Source of the DNA: CAZLBC01 sp964557575
Lineage (GTDB): Bacteria; Planctomycetota; Phycisphaerae; SM23-33
Assembly: GCA_964557575.1 (NCBI GenBank)
Contig: CAZLBC010000004.1
Span: 56,429 to 120,428 of the forward strand
Direction: 5' to 3'
DNA: 64,000 bases
A program made the position numbers and the translations under genes. The notes beneath the pieces are model-generated. The model ran no database searches. It worked only from the letters and a program-made list of their open reading frames with translations, and was not told the origin of the DNA. This document shows positions 1-8,754 of the stretch, piece by piece. Numbering within the stretch: position 1 is the stretch's first letter; each line of letters begins with the position of its first letter.

Positions 1-669
1 GTCAACCGCGCCGGATTCGGGATCGTTGATGACGATGCCGTCCAGGAAGCGGCTCACCAGGAAATCATACGGCGGTATTGCAGAAGCGCGTGTGAATACG
101 CGATGGGCCTTGTGGACAGAGACAGTCTGAACCGGGCGGAGTTGCTGATGAAAAAGATCAATGCGGCATTACCGGACAGAAAGGTTGTCGAACCCGGGCG
201 CCGCGCCGCCGAGAGTGCTGAAGAAAAGAACAAGGGCAGCGAGGGCATCTATTGCGGCGCGGCGATTGAACTGAAAGACGGAACGATAGTCATCGGGGAA
301 AATTCGGCGCTGATGCATGCGGCGTCAAGCCTGATTATAAACGCCACCAAGCACTTGTCGGATTTCCCCAAAAGCCTCCATCTTCTCCCGGAGAATATTG
401 TCGAATCCCTGTCTCGCTTGAAAGAAGAGGTTTTCATGGAGGGAAAAAAGGCGAGCCTGGACCTGGAGGAAGCCCTGATCGCTCTGAGTATCAGCGCGAT
501 ATCGAATCCGGCCGCCGAGATGGCGCTCAGCAAGCTGAAGGAACTCAAGGGATGCGAGGTTCACCTTTCGCACATGCCCACGCCGGGCGACGAGGCGGGA
601 TTGAGAAAACTGGGAGTGAATGTGACGTGCGATCCGCGGTTTTCTACCCGGAACCTGTACGTTACCTGA
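1..669 (+). CDS. DUF1846 (UPF0371) family protein, 5' end outside window
   Basis: The reading frame is open from base 1 to the stop at 667-669, so this is the C-terminal 222 residues of a longer gene (DUF1846 proteins are usually about 490-500 aa). The visible part is typical of the family: VNRAGFGIVDD at the left edge, then EGIYCGAAIEL, LMHAAS, DLEEALIALSISA, and a C-terminal HMPTPGDEAGLRKLGVN block. The family is conserved and soluble; its biochemical role is not established to my knowledge. No frameshift is seen. Identification is by recalled family motifs. Confidence 0.85.
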   Translation, partial: VNRAGFGIVDDDAVQEAAHQEIIRRYCRSACEYAMGLVDRDSLNRAELLMKKINAALPDRKVVEPGRRAAESAEEKNKGSEGIYCGAAIELKDGTIVIGENSALMHAASSLIINATKHLSDFPKSLHLLPENIVESLSRLKEEVFMEGKKASLDLEEALIALSISAISNPAAEMALSKLKELKGCEVHLSHMPTPGDEAGLRKLGVNVTCDPRFSTRNLYVT

Positions 670-678
670 TCGGCAGAC

Positions 679-733
679 GGACGCAAATGCGTCCAGGCGT
701 GTCCGTGTACACCTTTTCCCGTTCAGCGGGAAA
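679..733 (+). other. two small hairpins downstream of the DUF1846 gene
   Basis: Two perfect inverted repeats lie just after the DUF1846 stop codon. One is GGACGC/GCGTCC (679-684 with 689-694, loop AAAT). The other is TTTCCCG/CGGGAAA (715-721 with 727-733, loop TTCAG). Neither is followed by a T-tract, so they are not canonical intrinsic terminators. They could be 3'-end stabilising hairpins or Rho-dependent end structures. The spacer 670-948 contains nothing else except the three-way junction at 839-904. Confidence 0.35.
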
Positions 734-838
734 CGCGGCTGAGCCAGCCCCCGGGCACAGCAGCAAAATGGCTCCGTGTATGATTGGCGATCTCAGTGTA
801 TTCACGATGAGCCCGGCCTTTACAACCGGCGCTACTAC

Positions 839-904
839 ATACCCTGATCATGCCTGCCGAGTGAAGGCAGATGCCCGATTGCCATCCGGGCATATCAGGT
901 GTAT
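839..904 (+). ncRNA. predicted three-way-junction RNA in the leader of the small membrane protein
   Basis: Three nested stems can be paired by hand. P1 is 839-848 with 894-904: ten Watson-Crick pairs and a single bulged T at 900. P2 is CTGCC 854-858 with GGCAG 866-870, loop of 7. P3 is ATGCCCG 871-877 with CGGGCAT 887-893, loop of 9. P2/P3 and P3/P1 abut without linker, which favours coaxial stacking. The element ends 44 nt before the ATG at 949. It matches no riboswitch consensus I recall: purine aptamers need a long J2/3 that is absent here. It may be a cis-regulatory RNA or a compact structured repeat. Confidence 0.35.
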
Positions 905-948
905 CATATACATATACATAGGATGAGTATGCTTCTCGGAGCGTGAAC

Positions 949-1164
949 ATGAGGTTGATTACCGGCGCCATACTGATACTTGCGGGCAGTTTTCTGCTGG
1001 GCATAAGCGAATTGAAACAGGCCATGGACAGGGACGTCGAAGGGTGGATTATTGTCTACTATCATGTTCTGGCCATCGCTGGAATCGGGCTGTTGCTGTG
1101 GGGTTTCGTCCAGGATCTTTCGATCTCTTTACGACGGCGCCGCCGTCGAAAGGCGGATGAGTAA
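949..1164 (+). CDS. small membrane protein, unknown
   Basis: This 71-residue protein has two predicted membrane helices, about residues 3-20 (ITGAILILAGSFLLGI) and 37-55 (VYYHVLAIAGIGLLLWGFV). It ends in a very basic tail with a run of six arginines. A GTG at 943 is in frame, but the CGGAG at 936-940 is only 2 nt from it and 8 nt from the ATG at 949, so the ATG is chosen. The positive-inside rule suggests a cytoplasmic C-terminus. No family recognised. It is preceded by the structured element at 839-904 and followed on the same strand by the DUF58 gene. Confidence 0.6.
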   Translation: MRLITGAILILAGSFLLGISELKQAMDRDVEGWIIVYYHVLAIAGIGLLLWGFVQDLSISLRRRRRRKADE

Positions 1165-1236
1165 GCCCCTTCTCGTCGTGCGCGGGGCTGATCGGATGGA
1201 AGGAGGGGGGATGCCTTTAATGACAGGTGCGGTCGA

Positions 1237-2136
1237 ATGCCTTTATCGCCGGAACAGTATTTACAACCCGACGTTATACAGCAGATACAGCGGCTTGACC
1301 TCAAGGCGCGGTTTATCGTCGAGGGCTTTATCAGCGGGCTTCACAAATCTCCCTTCCAGGGCTTTTCGGTGGAATTTTCCGAACACAGAAAATACTCGCC
1401 CGGGGACGATATTCGGCGGATCGACTGGGGGGTATACGCGAAAACCGATCGGTACTATATCAAGAAGTTTGAGGCCGAAACCAATCTCGAGGCCTATCTC
1501 CTGATGGACTGCTCGGGCAGTATGGATTTTGCAACCGGCAACAGGATGACCAAGATGGATTACGGCATTTGCGTTGCCGCCGCACTCGGTCACATGATGG
1601 TTCACCAGCAGGACCCTGTCGGCCTGTGTACCTTCGACGAGAAGGTCAGGTCGTTTCTGCCGCCGAAGTCAAAGCGGACGCACCTGACGAACATTCTCAC
1701 CGTTCTTGCGCAAACACGGCCGTTCGGCGAAACGCGGCTCGGGCAGTGCCTGCACGAGATCGCCGCGCGGATAAAACGGCGGTCGATGATCATTATTATC
1801 TCCGATCTGTTGGGGCAGCAGGACGCGGTGATCGACGCGTTTCACCATTTTCGTCACTACGGCCATGACCTGATCGTTTTCCAGGTGCTCGACTATAACG
1901 AACTCGCATTCGAATTCGACGGACGGCTCAAGGTGCGCGAACCCGAGACGGGTGATGCGGTTACCACCGACGGGGCGTCCATACGGGCCGAATACGTCGA
2001 AGAGATACGGGCATTTATAGAACGATACCGGCATGAGTGCCTCTGCGCGCAGGCCGATTTTGTGACGATCAATAACGCGATGACATTCGACGCGGCGCTG
2101 ATGAAATTCCTCCGTCAGCGGCAGCATACGTCATGA
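1237..2136 (+). CDS. DUF58 domain protein with VWA-like fold
   Basis: The 299-residue product carries the DUF58 signature around residues 51-80 (RKYSPGDDIRRIDW, then YIKKFEAE). This is followed by a MIDAS-like DCSGSM at 91-96, so a metal-binding von Willebrand A-type fold is likely. It has no membrane helix. DUF58 proteins normally sit beside a MoxR AAA+ ATPase; here the only MoxR in the window is 32 kb away at 34185. A stronger Shine-Dalgarno (AGGAGGGGGG, 1201-1210) precedes an ATG at 1211 in another frame; the DUF58 frame itself starts at ATG 1237, with a weaker AGGTG upstream. A role as a MoxR partner in envelope or complex assembly is inference from family context. Confidence 0.85.
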   Translation: MPLSPEQYLQPDVIQQIQRLDLKARFIVEGFISGLHKSPFQGFSVEFSEHRKYSPGDDIRRIDWGVYAKTDRYYIKKFEAETNLEAYLLMDCSGSMDFATGNRMTKMDYGICVAAALGHMMVHQQDPVGLCTFDEKVRSFLPPKSKRTHLTNILTVLAQTRPFGETRLGQCLHEIAARIKRRSMIIIISDLLGQQDAVIDAFHHFRHYGHDLIVFQVLDYNELAFEFDGRLKVREPETGDAVTTDGASIRAEYVEEIRAFIERYRHECLCAQADFVTINNAMTFDAALMKFLRQRQHTS

Positions 2137-2174
2137 TCCGCAGTGCCTGACAAAATTCGGCCGTACGGGCCCGA

Positions 2175-3734
2175 TTACTCCCACTCGATGGTTGCGGGGG
2201 GCTTTGAGGAAATATCGTAGACGACCCTGTTCACTCCCTTAACGTTGTTGATGATGCGGTTTGACAAGGCGGCGAGAATATCGCAGGGAATCCTGGACCA
2301 GTCGGCCGTCATGAAATCCGACGTGTCGACCGCCCGGACGGCGACGACATTTTCGTACGTCCTCCCGTCTCCCATGACACCCACTGAACTGACCGGGAGG
2401 AGTACGGCGAATACCTGCGCGGTGCGCCGGTAGAGGCCCGCGGCCTTGATTTCCTCGACGACGATGTTGTCCGCTTCCCGCAGTATGTTCAAGCGATCCC
2501 TGCTCACAGGCCCAAGACACCGCACGGCCAGACCCGGCCCTGGGAACGGATGCCGCCAGACCATCTCGTCCGGCAGGCCGAGCAGTTCGCCGGCGCGCCT
2601 GACCTCGTCCTTGAAAAGATCCCTCAGCGGTTCAATCAGGTCGAATCCCAACTCAGACGGCAGGCCGCCGACGTTGTGATGCAGCTTGATATTGGCCGCC
2701 TCGCCGGCGAGAGACTGCCCCGATTCGATGACGTCGGGGTAGAGGGTGCCCTGGGCGAGGTATCTGACGTTGGACAGGCCGGCGGCGGCGTCCTTGAAAA
2801 CGTCAATAAACGTGTGGCCGATAATCCGACGCTTTTCCTGCGGTTCACAGACATCCTTCAGGTTTTCGAGAAAGCGACCTTCGGCACGCGCAACGGCGAG
2901 TCGTACGTTGAAATGGTCCTTGAACGTTCGCTCAACGAGTTGGGCCTCGTTCATGCGCAGCAGCCCGTTATCGACAAAAATGCAGTTGAGGCGGTCACCA
3001 ACGGCTTTTTCGATTACCGCGGCGGTTACCGCGGAATCGACACCCCCGCTCAGGCCGCAAACCACGTTTTCCTCCGGTCCGATCCGCTCGCGAAGAGCCG
3101 ATACGGTGGAATCAATAAACGAACGTACCGTCCAGTCTCCCCGGCAGCCGCAGATGTCGTAGAGGAAGTTGTCGAATATTTCACTGCCGTGTGGCGTGTG
3201 GGTCACTTCGGGGTGAAATTGCAGACCGAAAAAGGGCTTCGTCCTGTGTTGTACCGCGGCATTGGGGCAGGTGTCGGTTCGGGCCAGTATTTCGAAATCG
3301 TCACCGACGTCGTCGACCTGGTCACCGTGGCTCATCCAGACGGTGGTCTCCTCCGGCACATTCTGCAGCAGTGTTCGCGGGCGAATGATCTGTACGTCGG
3401 TTCTTCCGTACTCGCGCGACCCGACTGGTTGAATACGGGCACCGAGAATATGGGCGCCGAGCTGCATACCATAGCAGATACCCAGAATGGGGATGCCGAG
3501 ATGAAGAATATCTTCGCTGCATCGCGGAGAACCCTCTTCGTAGACACTGCCCGGTCCGCCCGAGAAAATGATACCTTTCGGATTCAAATCCGTAAGTTGA
3601 TCCAGGGATATATCCGGTGCCGCGAGAACGCTGTACACATTTTTTTCTCGTACCCGGCGGGCAATCAACTGTGCGTACTGGGAGCCGAAATCAAGAATGA
3701 CAACGGTTTCGGTAGGGGAGATCCGGGTGGTCAC
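2175..3734 (-). CDS. guaA: GMP synthase (glutamine-hydrolysing)
   Basis: GuaA converts XMP to GMP using glutamine and ATP. The 519-residue protein is of normal length. The class I glutamine amidotransferase domain comes first (nucleophile Cys87 in GICYGM; His174 and Glu176 in LQFHPEV). Next is the PP-loop ATP pyrophosphatase SGGVDS at 229-234, then the GMP synthase dimerisation domain ending in the typical TIEWE. The start is GTG with GAGGTGA ten bases upstream. It converges with the DUF58 gene across 38 bp; that spacer holds a short imperfect hairpin followed by ATTTTG on the minus strand, a weak terminator candidate. The hydrolase gene lies 29 bp upstream and may be co-transcribed. Confidence 0.98.
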   Translation of the reverse strand: MTTRISPTETVVILDFGSQYAQLIARRVREKNVYSVLAAPDISLDQLTDLNPKGIIFSGGPGSVYEEGSPRCSEDILHLGIPILGICYGMQLGAHILGARIQPVGSREYGRTDVQIIRPRTLLQNVPEETTVWMSHGDQVDDVGDDFEILARTDTCPNAAVQHRTKPFFGLQFHPEVTHTPHGSEIFDNFLYDICGCRGDWTVRSFIDSTVSALRERIGPEENVVCGLSGGVDSAVTAAVIEKAVGDRLNCIFVDNGLLRMNEAQLVERTFKDHFNVRLAVARAEGRFLENLKDVCEPQEKRRIIGHTFIDVFKDAAAGLSNVRYLAQGTLYPDVIESGQSLAGEAANIKLHHNVGGLPSELGFDLIEPLRDLFKDEVRRAGELLGLPDEMVWRHPFPGPGLAVRCLGPVSRDRLNILREADNIVVEEIKAAGLYRRTAQVFAVLLPVSSVGVMGDGRTYENVVAVRAVDTSDFMTADWSRIPCDILAALSNRIINNVKGVNRVVYDISSKPPATIEWE

Positions 3735-3763
3735 GCTGTTACTTCACCTCGAATAATGGTGTA

Positions 3764-4660
3764 TCACTTTATTGCGCCGCTCACAATCTCGTCGAGTTGG
3801 TCGCAGATCCACTTGTCCCAGCCTATACCCACTATGGACTGTTCGATCAGCGGCGTTACCAGTTTGAGTTTTTTCGGTCCTCCCAGATGAGAGTAAATCT
3901 CCCTGCTGTCGGATACCGGCACCGCAAGGTCACCCATGCCGTGGATGATGTATACCGGGCAGGTAACCTTCGGTGCGGACAGCACCGCCGATGTTGTACG
4001 AGGATCAAAGCCGGCGCGATCGGCCGCCCGGTTAAGCATGTTCTGGAATTCGTCTTCATCGATAATCAACCCGAGGTCACGGCGGGCCTTACTGGCGGCA
4101 TCTTTCCAGGGCGCGACTGCTATCACGCCGGCTGTGTCGGGTTCGATGGCTGCGTATTGAATCGCGACGGCCGCACCGAAGGTACATCCCAACAGATAGA
4201 CCGGGTCGCCCGCGATTTTGTTTTTTTTCGAGAACAGGTCCAGGATTCGCTGCACGTCCATTTTTTCTTTCGCGCCGCACGTTATATAGTCGCCGCCCGA
4301 TTCCCCGTGCATGCGAAGATCAATCAAGACTACATCGAATCCTCTCTTTGACAATTCCTTCGCGACGGAAAGATAATTTGCTTTGCTTTCACCGGTGCCG
4401 TGAAGAATGACCGCGGTGCCTGCGGCCTCGCCTTTTTCGTGAGTTGTCACCCAGGCGGCAATTTTGACGCCGTCGGGCATTTCAACCCTCTCCGCGTAAT
4501 TGATTTCCCCCCGTTCAATGAGCTTATCGACCGATCCCGTGATCAGTTCGAGGCGAATGTTGTTGATATCGGATGTCTTCTCCTTGAAGAGCCGGTCTTC
4601 CCCGCAACCGGCGCAGAGGACGATCAGGCAGGGTATCGTCAACTGAAGGTGTCTTTTCAT
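3764..4660 (-). CDS. alpha/beta-hydrolase-fold lipoprotein with altered nucleophile elbow
   Basis: The 298-residue product starts with a lipoprotein signal (KRHLQLTIPCLIVLCAGC; lipobox LCAGC, Cys19). The alpha/beta hydrolase core follows: oxyanion-side LHGTGESK (87-94), DLRMHGESGG (114-123), and acid loop with DLAVPVSDS. At the nucleophile elbow, where G-x-S-x-G is expected, the sequence reads G-C-T-F-G (158-162), so the serine is replaced by threonine. It may be a non-catalytic binding protein or an atypical enzyme. The start is supported by AGGAG seven bases upstream. Substrate unknown; envelope location is predicted. Confidence 0.8.
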   Translation of the reverse strand: MKRHLQLTIPCLIVLCAGCGEDRLFKEKTSDINNIRLELITGSVDKLIERGEINYAERVEMPDGVKIAAWVTTHEKGEAAGTAVILHGTGESKANYLSVAKELSKRGFDVVLIDLRMHGESGGDYITCGAKEKMDVQRILDLFSKKNKIAGDPVYLLGCTFGAAVAIQYAAIEPDTAGVIAVAPWKDAASKARRDLGLIIDEDEFQNMLNRAADRAGFDPRTTSAVLSAPKVTCPVYIIHGMGDLAVPVSDSREIYSHLGGPKKLKLVTPLIEQSIVGIGWDKWICDQLDEIVSGAIK

Positions 4661-4748
4661 GGCGAATCTCCTGATAGGCTCTAAGACATTTAACTCTTTT
4701 CGACAATAAAGAAAAAGGTTTTTTCAACAATTCCTGACATCGGGAGGC

Positions 4749-6632
4749 CTAACTGCTCCGGCCAAAACACTTCTCCAGGTCCGCAAGAGACATGACGATC
4801 CTGGTAGGCCTGCCGTGCGGGCATGAAAGGGCCTTGTCCTGCCGTGTCGCTTGCCCGACCAATTCCCTCATTTCATCAGCGCTGAGTCGATCGCCGGCCT
4901 TGACCGCCGCCGCGCATGCCATTGCCGAGAGTACGGATTCCACCATTTCCTCTTCCGATGCCGGCATGTCATCGGAAAACCGGTCGAGCATGTCCCGAAG
5001 AAACGCCACGGGGTCAACCGTGCGTCCCACCAAGAGGACCGGAAACTGTTGAATCGCCACGCTGTCGGGCCCGAATGCCACTATCTCCATCCCCAGCCGA
5101 TCGAAGAGCGTCCGGTTGTCGTTGATGATTGCCATCTCCCGCGGTGTAACGGTGATATGCCGAGGTATGAGTGCCGCTTGCGAGGCGAGGGGTTCTGCCA
5201 ACAGTTTGTTCTTCAACCGGTTGTAAAGGACCCGTTCATGCAGTGCGTGTTGATCGACTATTTCGATGCCGTCACAGGTTTCCACGACAATATACGTATT
5301 GTGTATCTGCATGATCCCGGTCTGCGCGTAATCGCCTGCACATACATCATTGACGGCGTTGTGCGGTTCCCCTGCCCGGTCGGGCCGGCCCGTGTTTCGG
5401 TACACCGGCCGTGTTTCGGAGACAGGCGATCCGCCACGGCCGCTTTTTTTGATATCGCTGCAGGTGCCGGCATCGCCACGGGGCAGAGCGGTGAAATCCA
5501 GTTGCGGCTGTGGAGAAGGTGCCGTTTTAAAGAAATCAACAATCGCCTGTCTCATCGAATCAGCCCGTCCGGTGCCGTCGTCGCCGGCGCGCGCTGCGGT
5601 GGCGGCTATCCCGGGGGAGAAGTTGTCGCTGCTGTCGCTTTCAAGCGACTGAAGCGTTTCCTTCAGCGAAGCGAGAACCTCGCCGTACACGGCGTTTGCG
5701 TCGCGAAAACGCACTTCAGTTTTTGTCGGGTGCACATTGACGTCGACCTGTTCCGGATCGACACGGATAAAGAGAAAGCAGACAGGATATTTTCGTGGAT
5801 CAATACGTCCCCGGAATGCTTCCCTGGCGGCGTGGCCGATCAGGCGGTCGCGTATATAGCGCCCGTTGAGAAAAACATACTGCCATTTAGCGGTCGATCG
5901 TGCGGCGGTCAGCGGCGCAATGAGTCCGTCGACCGTGATCCCCCGTCCCTGTCTCGACTGAAGGGACACCAGCGACGCGGCGAGGTCCTCACTGAAGATA
6001 TTTGCTATTCGTGCGACGGTGGTGTCGGCCGGCGGGAGCATCATCGTCTCCCGGGCATTATGCCGCAGGAGGAAGGCCACGTCCGGGTGGGGGATCGCAA
6101 CGCGGATCAATTGTTCGGTGATGTGACCGAATTCCGTCGCGGTTTTCTTGAGGAACTTGCGCCGCGCCGGCACGTTGAAAAACAATTCCTCGACGGACAC
6201 CGTTGTGCCCGGGGCGATCGGGCAGGGACGGGGGGGGGCACACTTCTCGCCCGCGGCGGTAACCTCCCAGCCGCTTGGGTCGTTGCCGGGACGGCTTCGG
6301 ATGCGCGCCTTCGAAATGCGTGCAATCGAAGCCAGCGCTTCGCCCCGAAATCCCAGGGTCCGTATGTCGAAGAGATCCGTTTCCTTTGCCAGCTTGCTCG
6401 TTGCATGGGATGCGAAAGCAAGTGATGCGTCATCTTTACCCATGCCTTTCCCGTCGTCCGATACCTGGATAAGCTTTTTGCCCCCGTCCCGTATGGTCAC
6501 CTCTATCCGGGAAGCGCCGGCATCAATTGAATTTTCGAGCAATTCCTTCAGAACGCTTGCCGGGCGCTCGACAACTTCTCCGGCGGCGATCATGTTCACC
6601 AGGTGTTCCGGTAATTTCCTGATACGCGGCAT
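4749..6632 (-). CDS. mutL: DNA mismatch repair protein MutL
   Basis: MutL couples MutS mismatch recognition to strand incision. The 627-residue protein has the GHKL ATPase (AGEVVERPASVLKEL, DDGKGM, GFRGEAL) and a C-terminal dimerisation domain. The C-terminus holds endonuclease-type motifs: DQHALHER, ACAAAVKAGD and CPHGRPT. The first motif departs from DQHAxxExxxxE because the final position is Asn. Upstream in-frame codons exist as far as 6686, but AGGA lies six bases before the ATG at 6632, giving the standard MPRIRKLP start. It is the last gene of a leftward pnp-kinase-regulator-mutL run. No mutS is in the window. Confidence 0.96.
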   Translation of the reverse strand: MPRIRKLPEHLVNMIAAGEVVERPASVLKELLENSIDAGASRIEVTIRDGGKKLIQVSDDGKGMGKDDASLAFASHATSKLAKETDLFDIRTLGFRGEALASIARISKARIRSRPGNDPSGWEVTAAGEKCAPPRPCPIAPGTTVSVEELFFNVPARRKFLKKTATEFGHITEQLIRVAIPHPDVAFLLRHNARETMMLPPADTTVARIANIFSEDLAASLVSLQSRQGRGITVDGLIAPLTAARSTAKWQYVFLNGRYIRDRLIGHAAREAFRGRIDPRKYPVCFLFIRVDPEQVDVNVHPTKTEVRFRDANAVYGEVLASLKETLQSLESDSSDNFSPGIAATAARAGDDGTGRADSMRQAIVDFFKTAPSPQPQLDFTALPRGDAGTCSDIKKSGRGGSPVSETRPVYRNTGRPDRAGEPHNAVNDVCAGDYAQTGIMQIHNTYIVVETCDGIEIVDQHALHERVLYNRLKNKLLAEPLASQAALIPRHITVTPREMAIINDNRTLFDRLGMEIVAFGPDSVAIQQFPVLLVGRTVDPVAFLRDMLDRFSDDMPASEEEMVESVLSAMACAAAVKAGDRLSADEMRELVGQATRQDKALSCPHGRPTRIVMSLADLEKCFGRSS

Positions 6633-6682
6633 GAACATTCCTCTACGGCTCGAACAGGCGGTCCCGGCCCCGGCGGGGGGTC

Positions 6683-8065
6683 TCATTCCGTGAGTTCGTA
6701 TTCCTTGATCTTCCGATAGAGCGTTCGCTCGCCGATGCCGAGAATGCTTGCGGCACGGCTCCTGTTCCCGTCGACCATCTTCAGCGTGTTCCTGATGAGC
6801 TGCCGTTCGGCTTCCTCGATACTGATGCCCGCCAGTTCCCCCAGGCCACCGCCGTCCGGAACCGGGGGTGAATAGATCTCGCCGGGGAGATCATCGACGG
6901 ACAGCATGTCGCTCTCCGCCAGGATAACCATGTTTTCGACGACATTCTGCAACTGCCGCACATTTCCCGGCCACGAATAACTCATCATCAACCGGCGGAC
7001 CTCGGCGGTAACGCCCGTGACGTTTGTGCCATGCTTTTCATTTGCTATATGCAGAAAATGGTTGATGAGGAGCGGTATGTCGTCACGTCGCTGTCGCAAA
7101 GGGGGGATCTCGATTGTCGCTCCCTTGACGCGGAAAAAAAGGTCCTCTCTGAATTCCTTTACCTCGACTCTTTCCGACAGGTTACGATTGGTTGCGGAAA
7201 CCAGTCGTACATCGACCCGAATCGGATCATTCGACCCGACCCTCACGATCTCACCGTTTTCGAGTACCCGCAGCAGCTTTGCCTGCATAGCGGACGGCAT
7301 GTCCCCGATTTCGTCGAGAAACAAAGTGCCCCCGTCGGCGTGCTCGAAACGGCCCGCGCGGTCTGCCGATGCGCCGGTGTATGCGCCTTTGACGTGACCG
7401 AAGAGTTCATCTTCGAGAAGCGTGTCTGAGAGTCCGGCGCAGTTGATCGCAACGAATTTGCGATCTTTCCGCGGGGAATTCTGATGGATAGCGTTTGCAA
7501 AGAGTTCCTTGCCGGTGCCGCTTTCCCCGACGAGCAGCACCGGTATATCGCTCTTGGCCACGCGACGCAGGACATCCAGCTTTTTCAAAAACCCGGATGA
7601 TTGCCCGACGATATGTTCAAAGTCGTACTTCTCGTCGAGCCTGTTACGGAGTTCCCTGATAGTGCGCTTCTGGGCGGTAAGTTCGGCCGCCCGGTTTGTC
7701 AGCAGGCGCAATTCGTCCATGTCGAGGGGTTTCTCGATGTAATCAAAAGCACCCTCCTGCAATGCGCGCCGGCAGGTGTCGACCGAGGAATGGGCGGTGA
7801 TAAGAATCACCCGGGCATCCGGATTTTTGCCCCGCGCGGCGGCGAGTACACCAAGGCCGTCTATGTTTCCGCCGAGAACGAGGTCGGTGATAACGATATC
7901 GTAACGGTTACACGAGAGCTTGCCTGTCGCAGCCGCGCCGTCATGTACCACGCTGCAGCGGTGTCCACTTCTCTTCAGCACTTCCTGTAACGTTTCAGCG
8001 TGAGGGATTTCGTCCTCAACGATCAGGATCTCTGCGATGTTCTTTTCGTCAGTCATGGGGACCAT
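6683..8065 (-). CDS. sigma-54-dependent response regulator (NtrC family)
   Basis: The 460-residue regulator has three domains. A receiver domain begins EILIVEDEIPHAETL, with phospho-acceptor Asp in the VITDLVLGG loop. A sigma-54 AAA+ domain has Walker A GESGTGKE, the sigma-54 contact loop GAYTGA in place of GAFTGA, and a GGTLFLDEIGDMP Walker B. A C-terminal Fis-type helix-turn-helix reads GNRSRAASILGIGERTLYRKI. It probably pairs with the cytosolic kinase at 8755-9495, two genes upstream on the same strand. An alternative start is ATG 8056; neither start has a strong ribosome site. Target promoters are unknown. Confidence 0.93.
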   Translation of the reverse strand: MVPMTDEKNIAEILIVEDEIPHAETLQEVLKRSGHRCSVVHDGAAATGKLSCNRYDIVITDLVLGGNIDGLGVLAAARGKNPDARVILITAHSSVDTCRRALQEGAFDYIEKPLDMDELRLLTNRAAELTAQKRTIRELRNRLDEKYDFEHIVGQSSGFLKKLDVLRRVAKSDIPVLLVGESGTGKELFANAIHQNSPRKDRKFVAINCAGLSDTLLEDELFGHVKGAYTGASADRAGRFEHADGGTLFLDEIGDMPSAMQAKLLRVLENGEIVRVGSNDPIRVDVRLVSATNRNLSERVEVKEFREDLFFRVKGATIEIPPLRQRRDDIPLLINHFLHIANEKHGTNVTGVTAEVRRLMMSYSWPGNVRQLQNVVENMVILAESDMLSVDDLPGEIYSPPVPDGGGLGELAGISIEEAERQLIRNTLKMVDGNRSRAASILGIGERTLYRKIKEYELTE

Positions 8066-8155
8066 ACTCTATCATCTTGTAACGAGCAGGCGAACGGCAT
8101 GCCGCGGCATACGGTGTGAGCAATCGCGCGTTGCCGTGACGCGACAGTATCCCTG

Positions 8156-8584
8156 TCAATCATTGTTCCCGTTTGCTTCGGCGGAATCGCTGTCGGCATC
8201 CGGTTTATCTTGCCAGGAAAACCTCACATTCTCAGAAGAAACCCGAATCTGCTCGGGGACTTCCTCCTCCTGTTCCTCCGCGGATGATTTCTTCCTTCTG
8301 GCCCTTTTCTGCGCTATCTTGATGATCCCTAAACTCGCGATGAATACTATCGCAGCGAGCAGAACGTACTGGATCAGACCGTATTCGAATTTCGTGCTGT
8401 ACACCCATGGAAGCAGGTACGCAATGCCCAGTGTCGCGGCAACCATGAGCCATACGGTACCGTTTATGCTCAGGGGTTGATTCGGGCAGGATTTGCAGTA
8501 GATCGCGTACCCGCTCCTGAAACATTCGTTTGTCGTGTACGATCGCCCGCAGCGAGGGCAATAATACGGCTTAACATCGATCAT
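8156..8584 (-). CDS. zinc-ribbon membrane protein, unknown
   Basis: This 142-residue protein begins with a zinc-ribbon-like knuckle pair: CPRC at residues 9-12, then CKSC after the TNECFRSGYAIY stretch. Two membrane helices follow (about residues 44-62, VWLMVAATLGIAYLLPWVY, and 70-90). The tail is basic, then acidic (RARRKKSSAEEQEEEVPEQ). A GGAG nine bases before ATG 8584 supports the start. It lies between the kinase and response-regulator genes, so a role in the same signalling unit is possible but unproven. No known family recognised. Confidence 0.7.
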   Translation of the reverse strand: MIDVKPYYCPRCGRSYTTNECFRSGYAIYCKSCPNQPLSINGTVWLMVAATLGIAYLLPWVYSTKFEYGLIQYVLLAAIVFIASLGIIKIAQKRARRKKSSAEEQEEEVPEQIRVSSENVRFSWQDKPDADSDSAEANGNND

Positions 8585-8754
8585 AAACCAATACTCCGCT
8601 GCTCAGGAACTGAATAATACATACCGCATAGATTCACGACACGATTCTATTATATATCAATGCCGAGTTGAATAGGGTATCGGTCCAAAAGGATTTTCTC
8701 GTTGTATATTTTTTCGGGTTCCCCCGCGGGTTGCAACGCCCGCAGCCAAATAAG

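Noticed and set aside
2550..3890. A 446-codon plus-strand frame
   Set aside because: Entirely antisense to guaA, whose catalytic motifs are intact.
8694..8750. GC-rich hairpin downstream of the NtrB-like kinase as terminator
   Set aside because: The CCCGCGGG/GCGGGC structure is not followed by a T-tract on the minus strand; the T-run lies on the wrong side.
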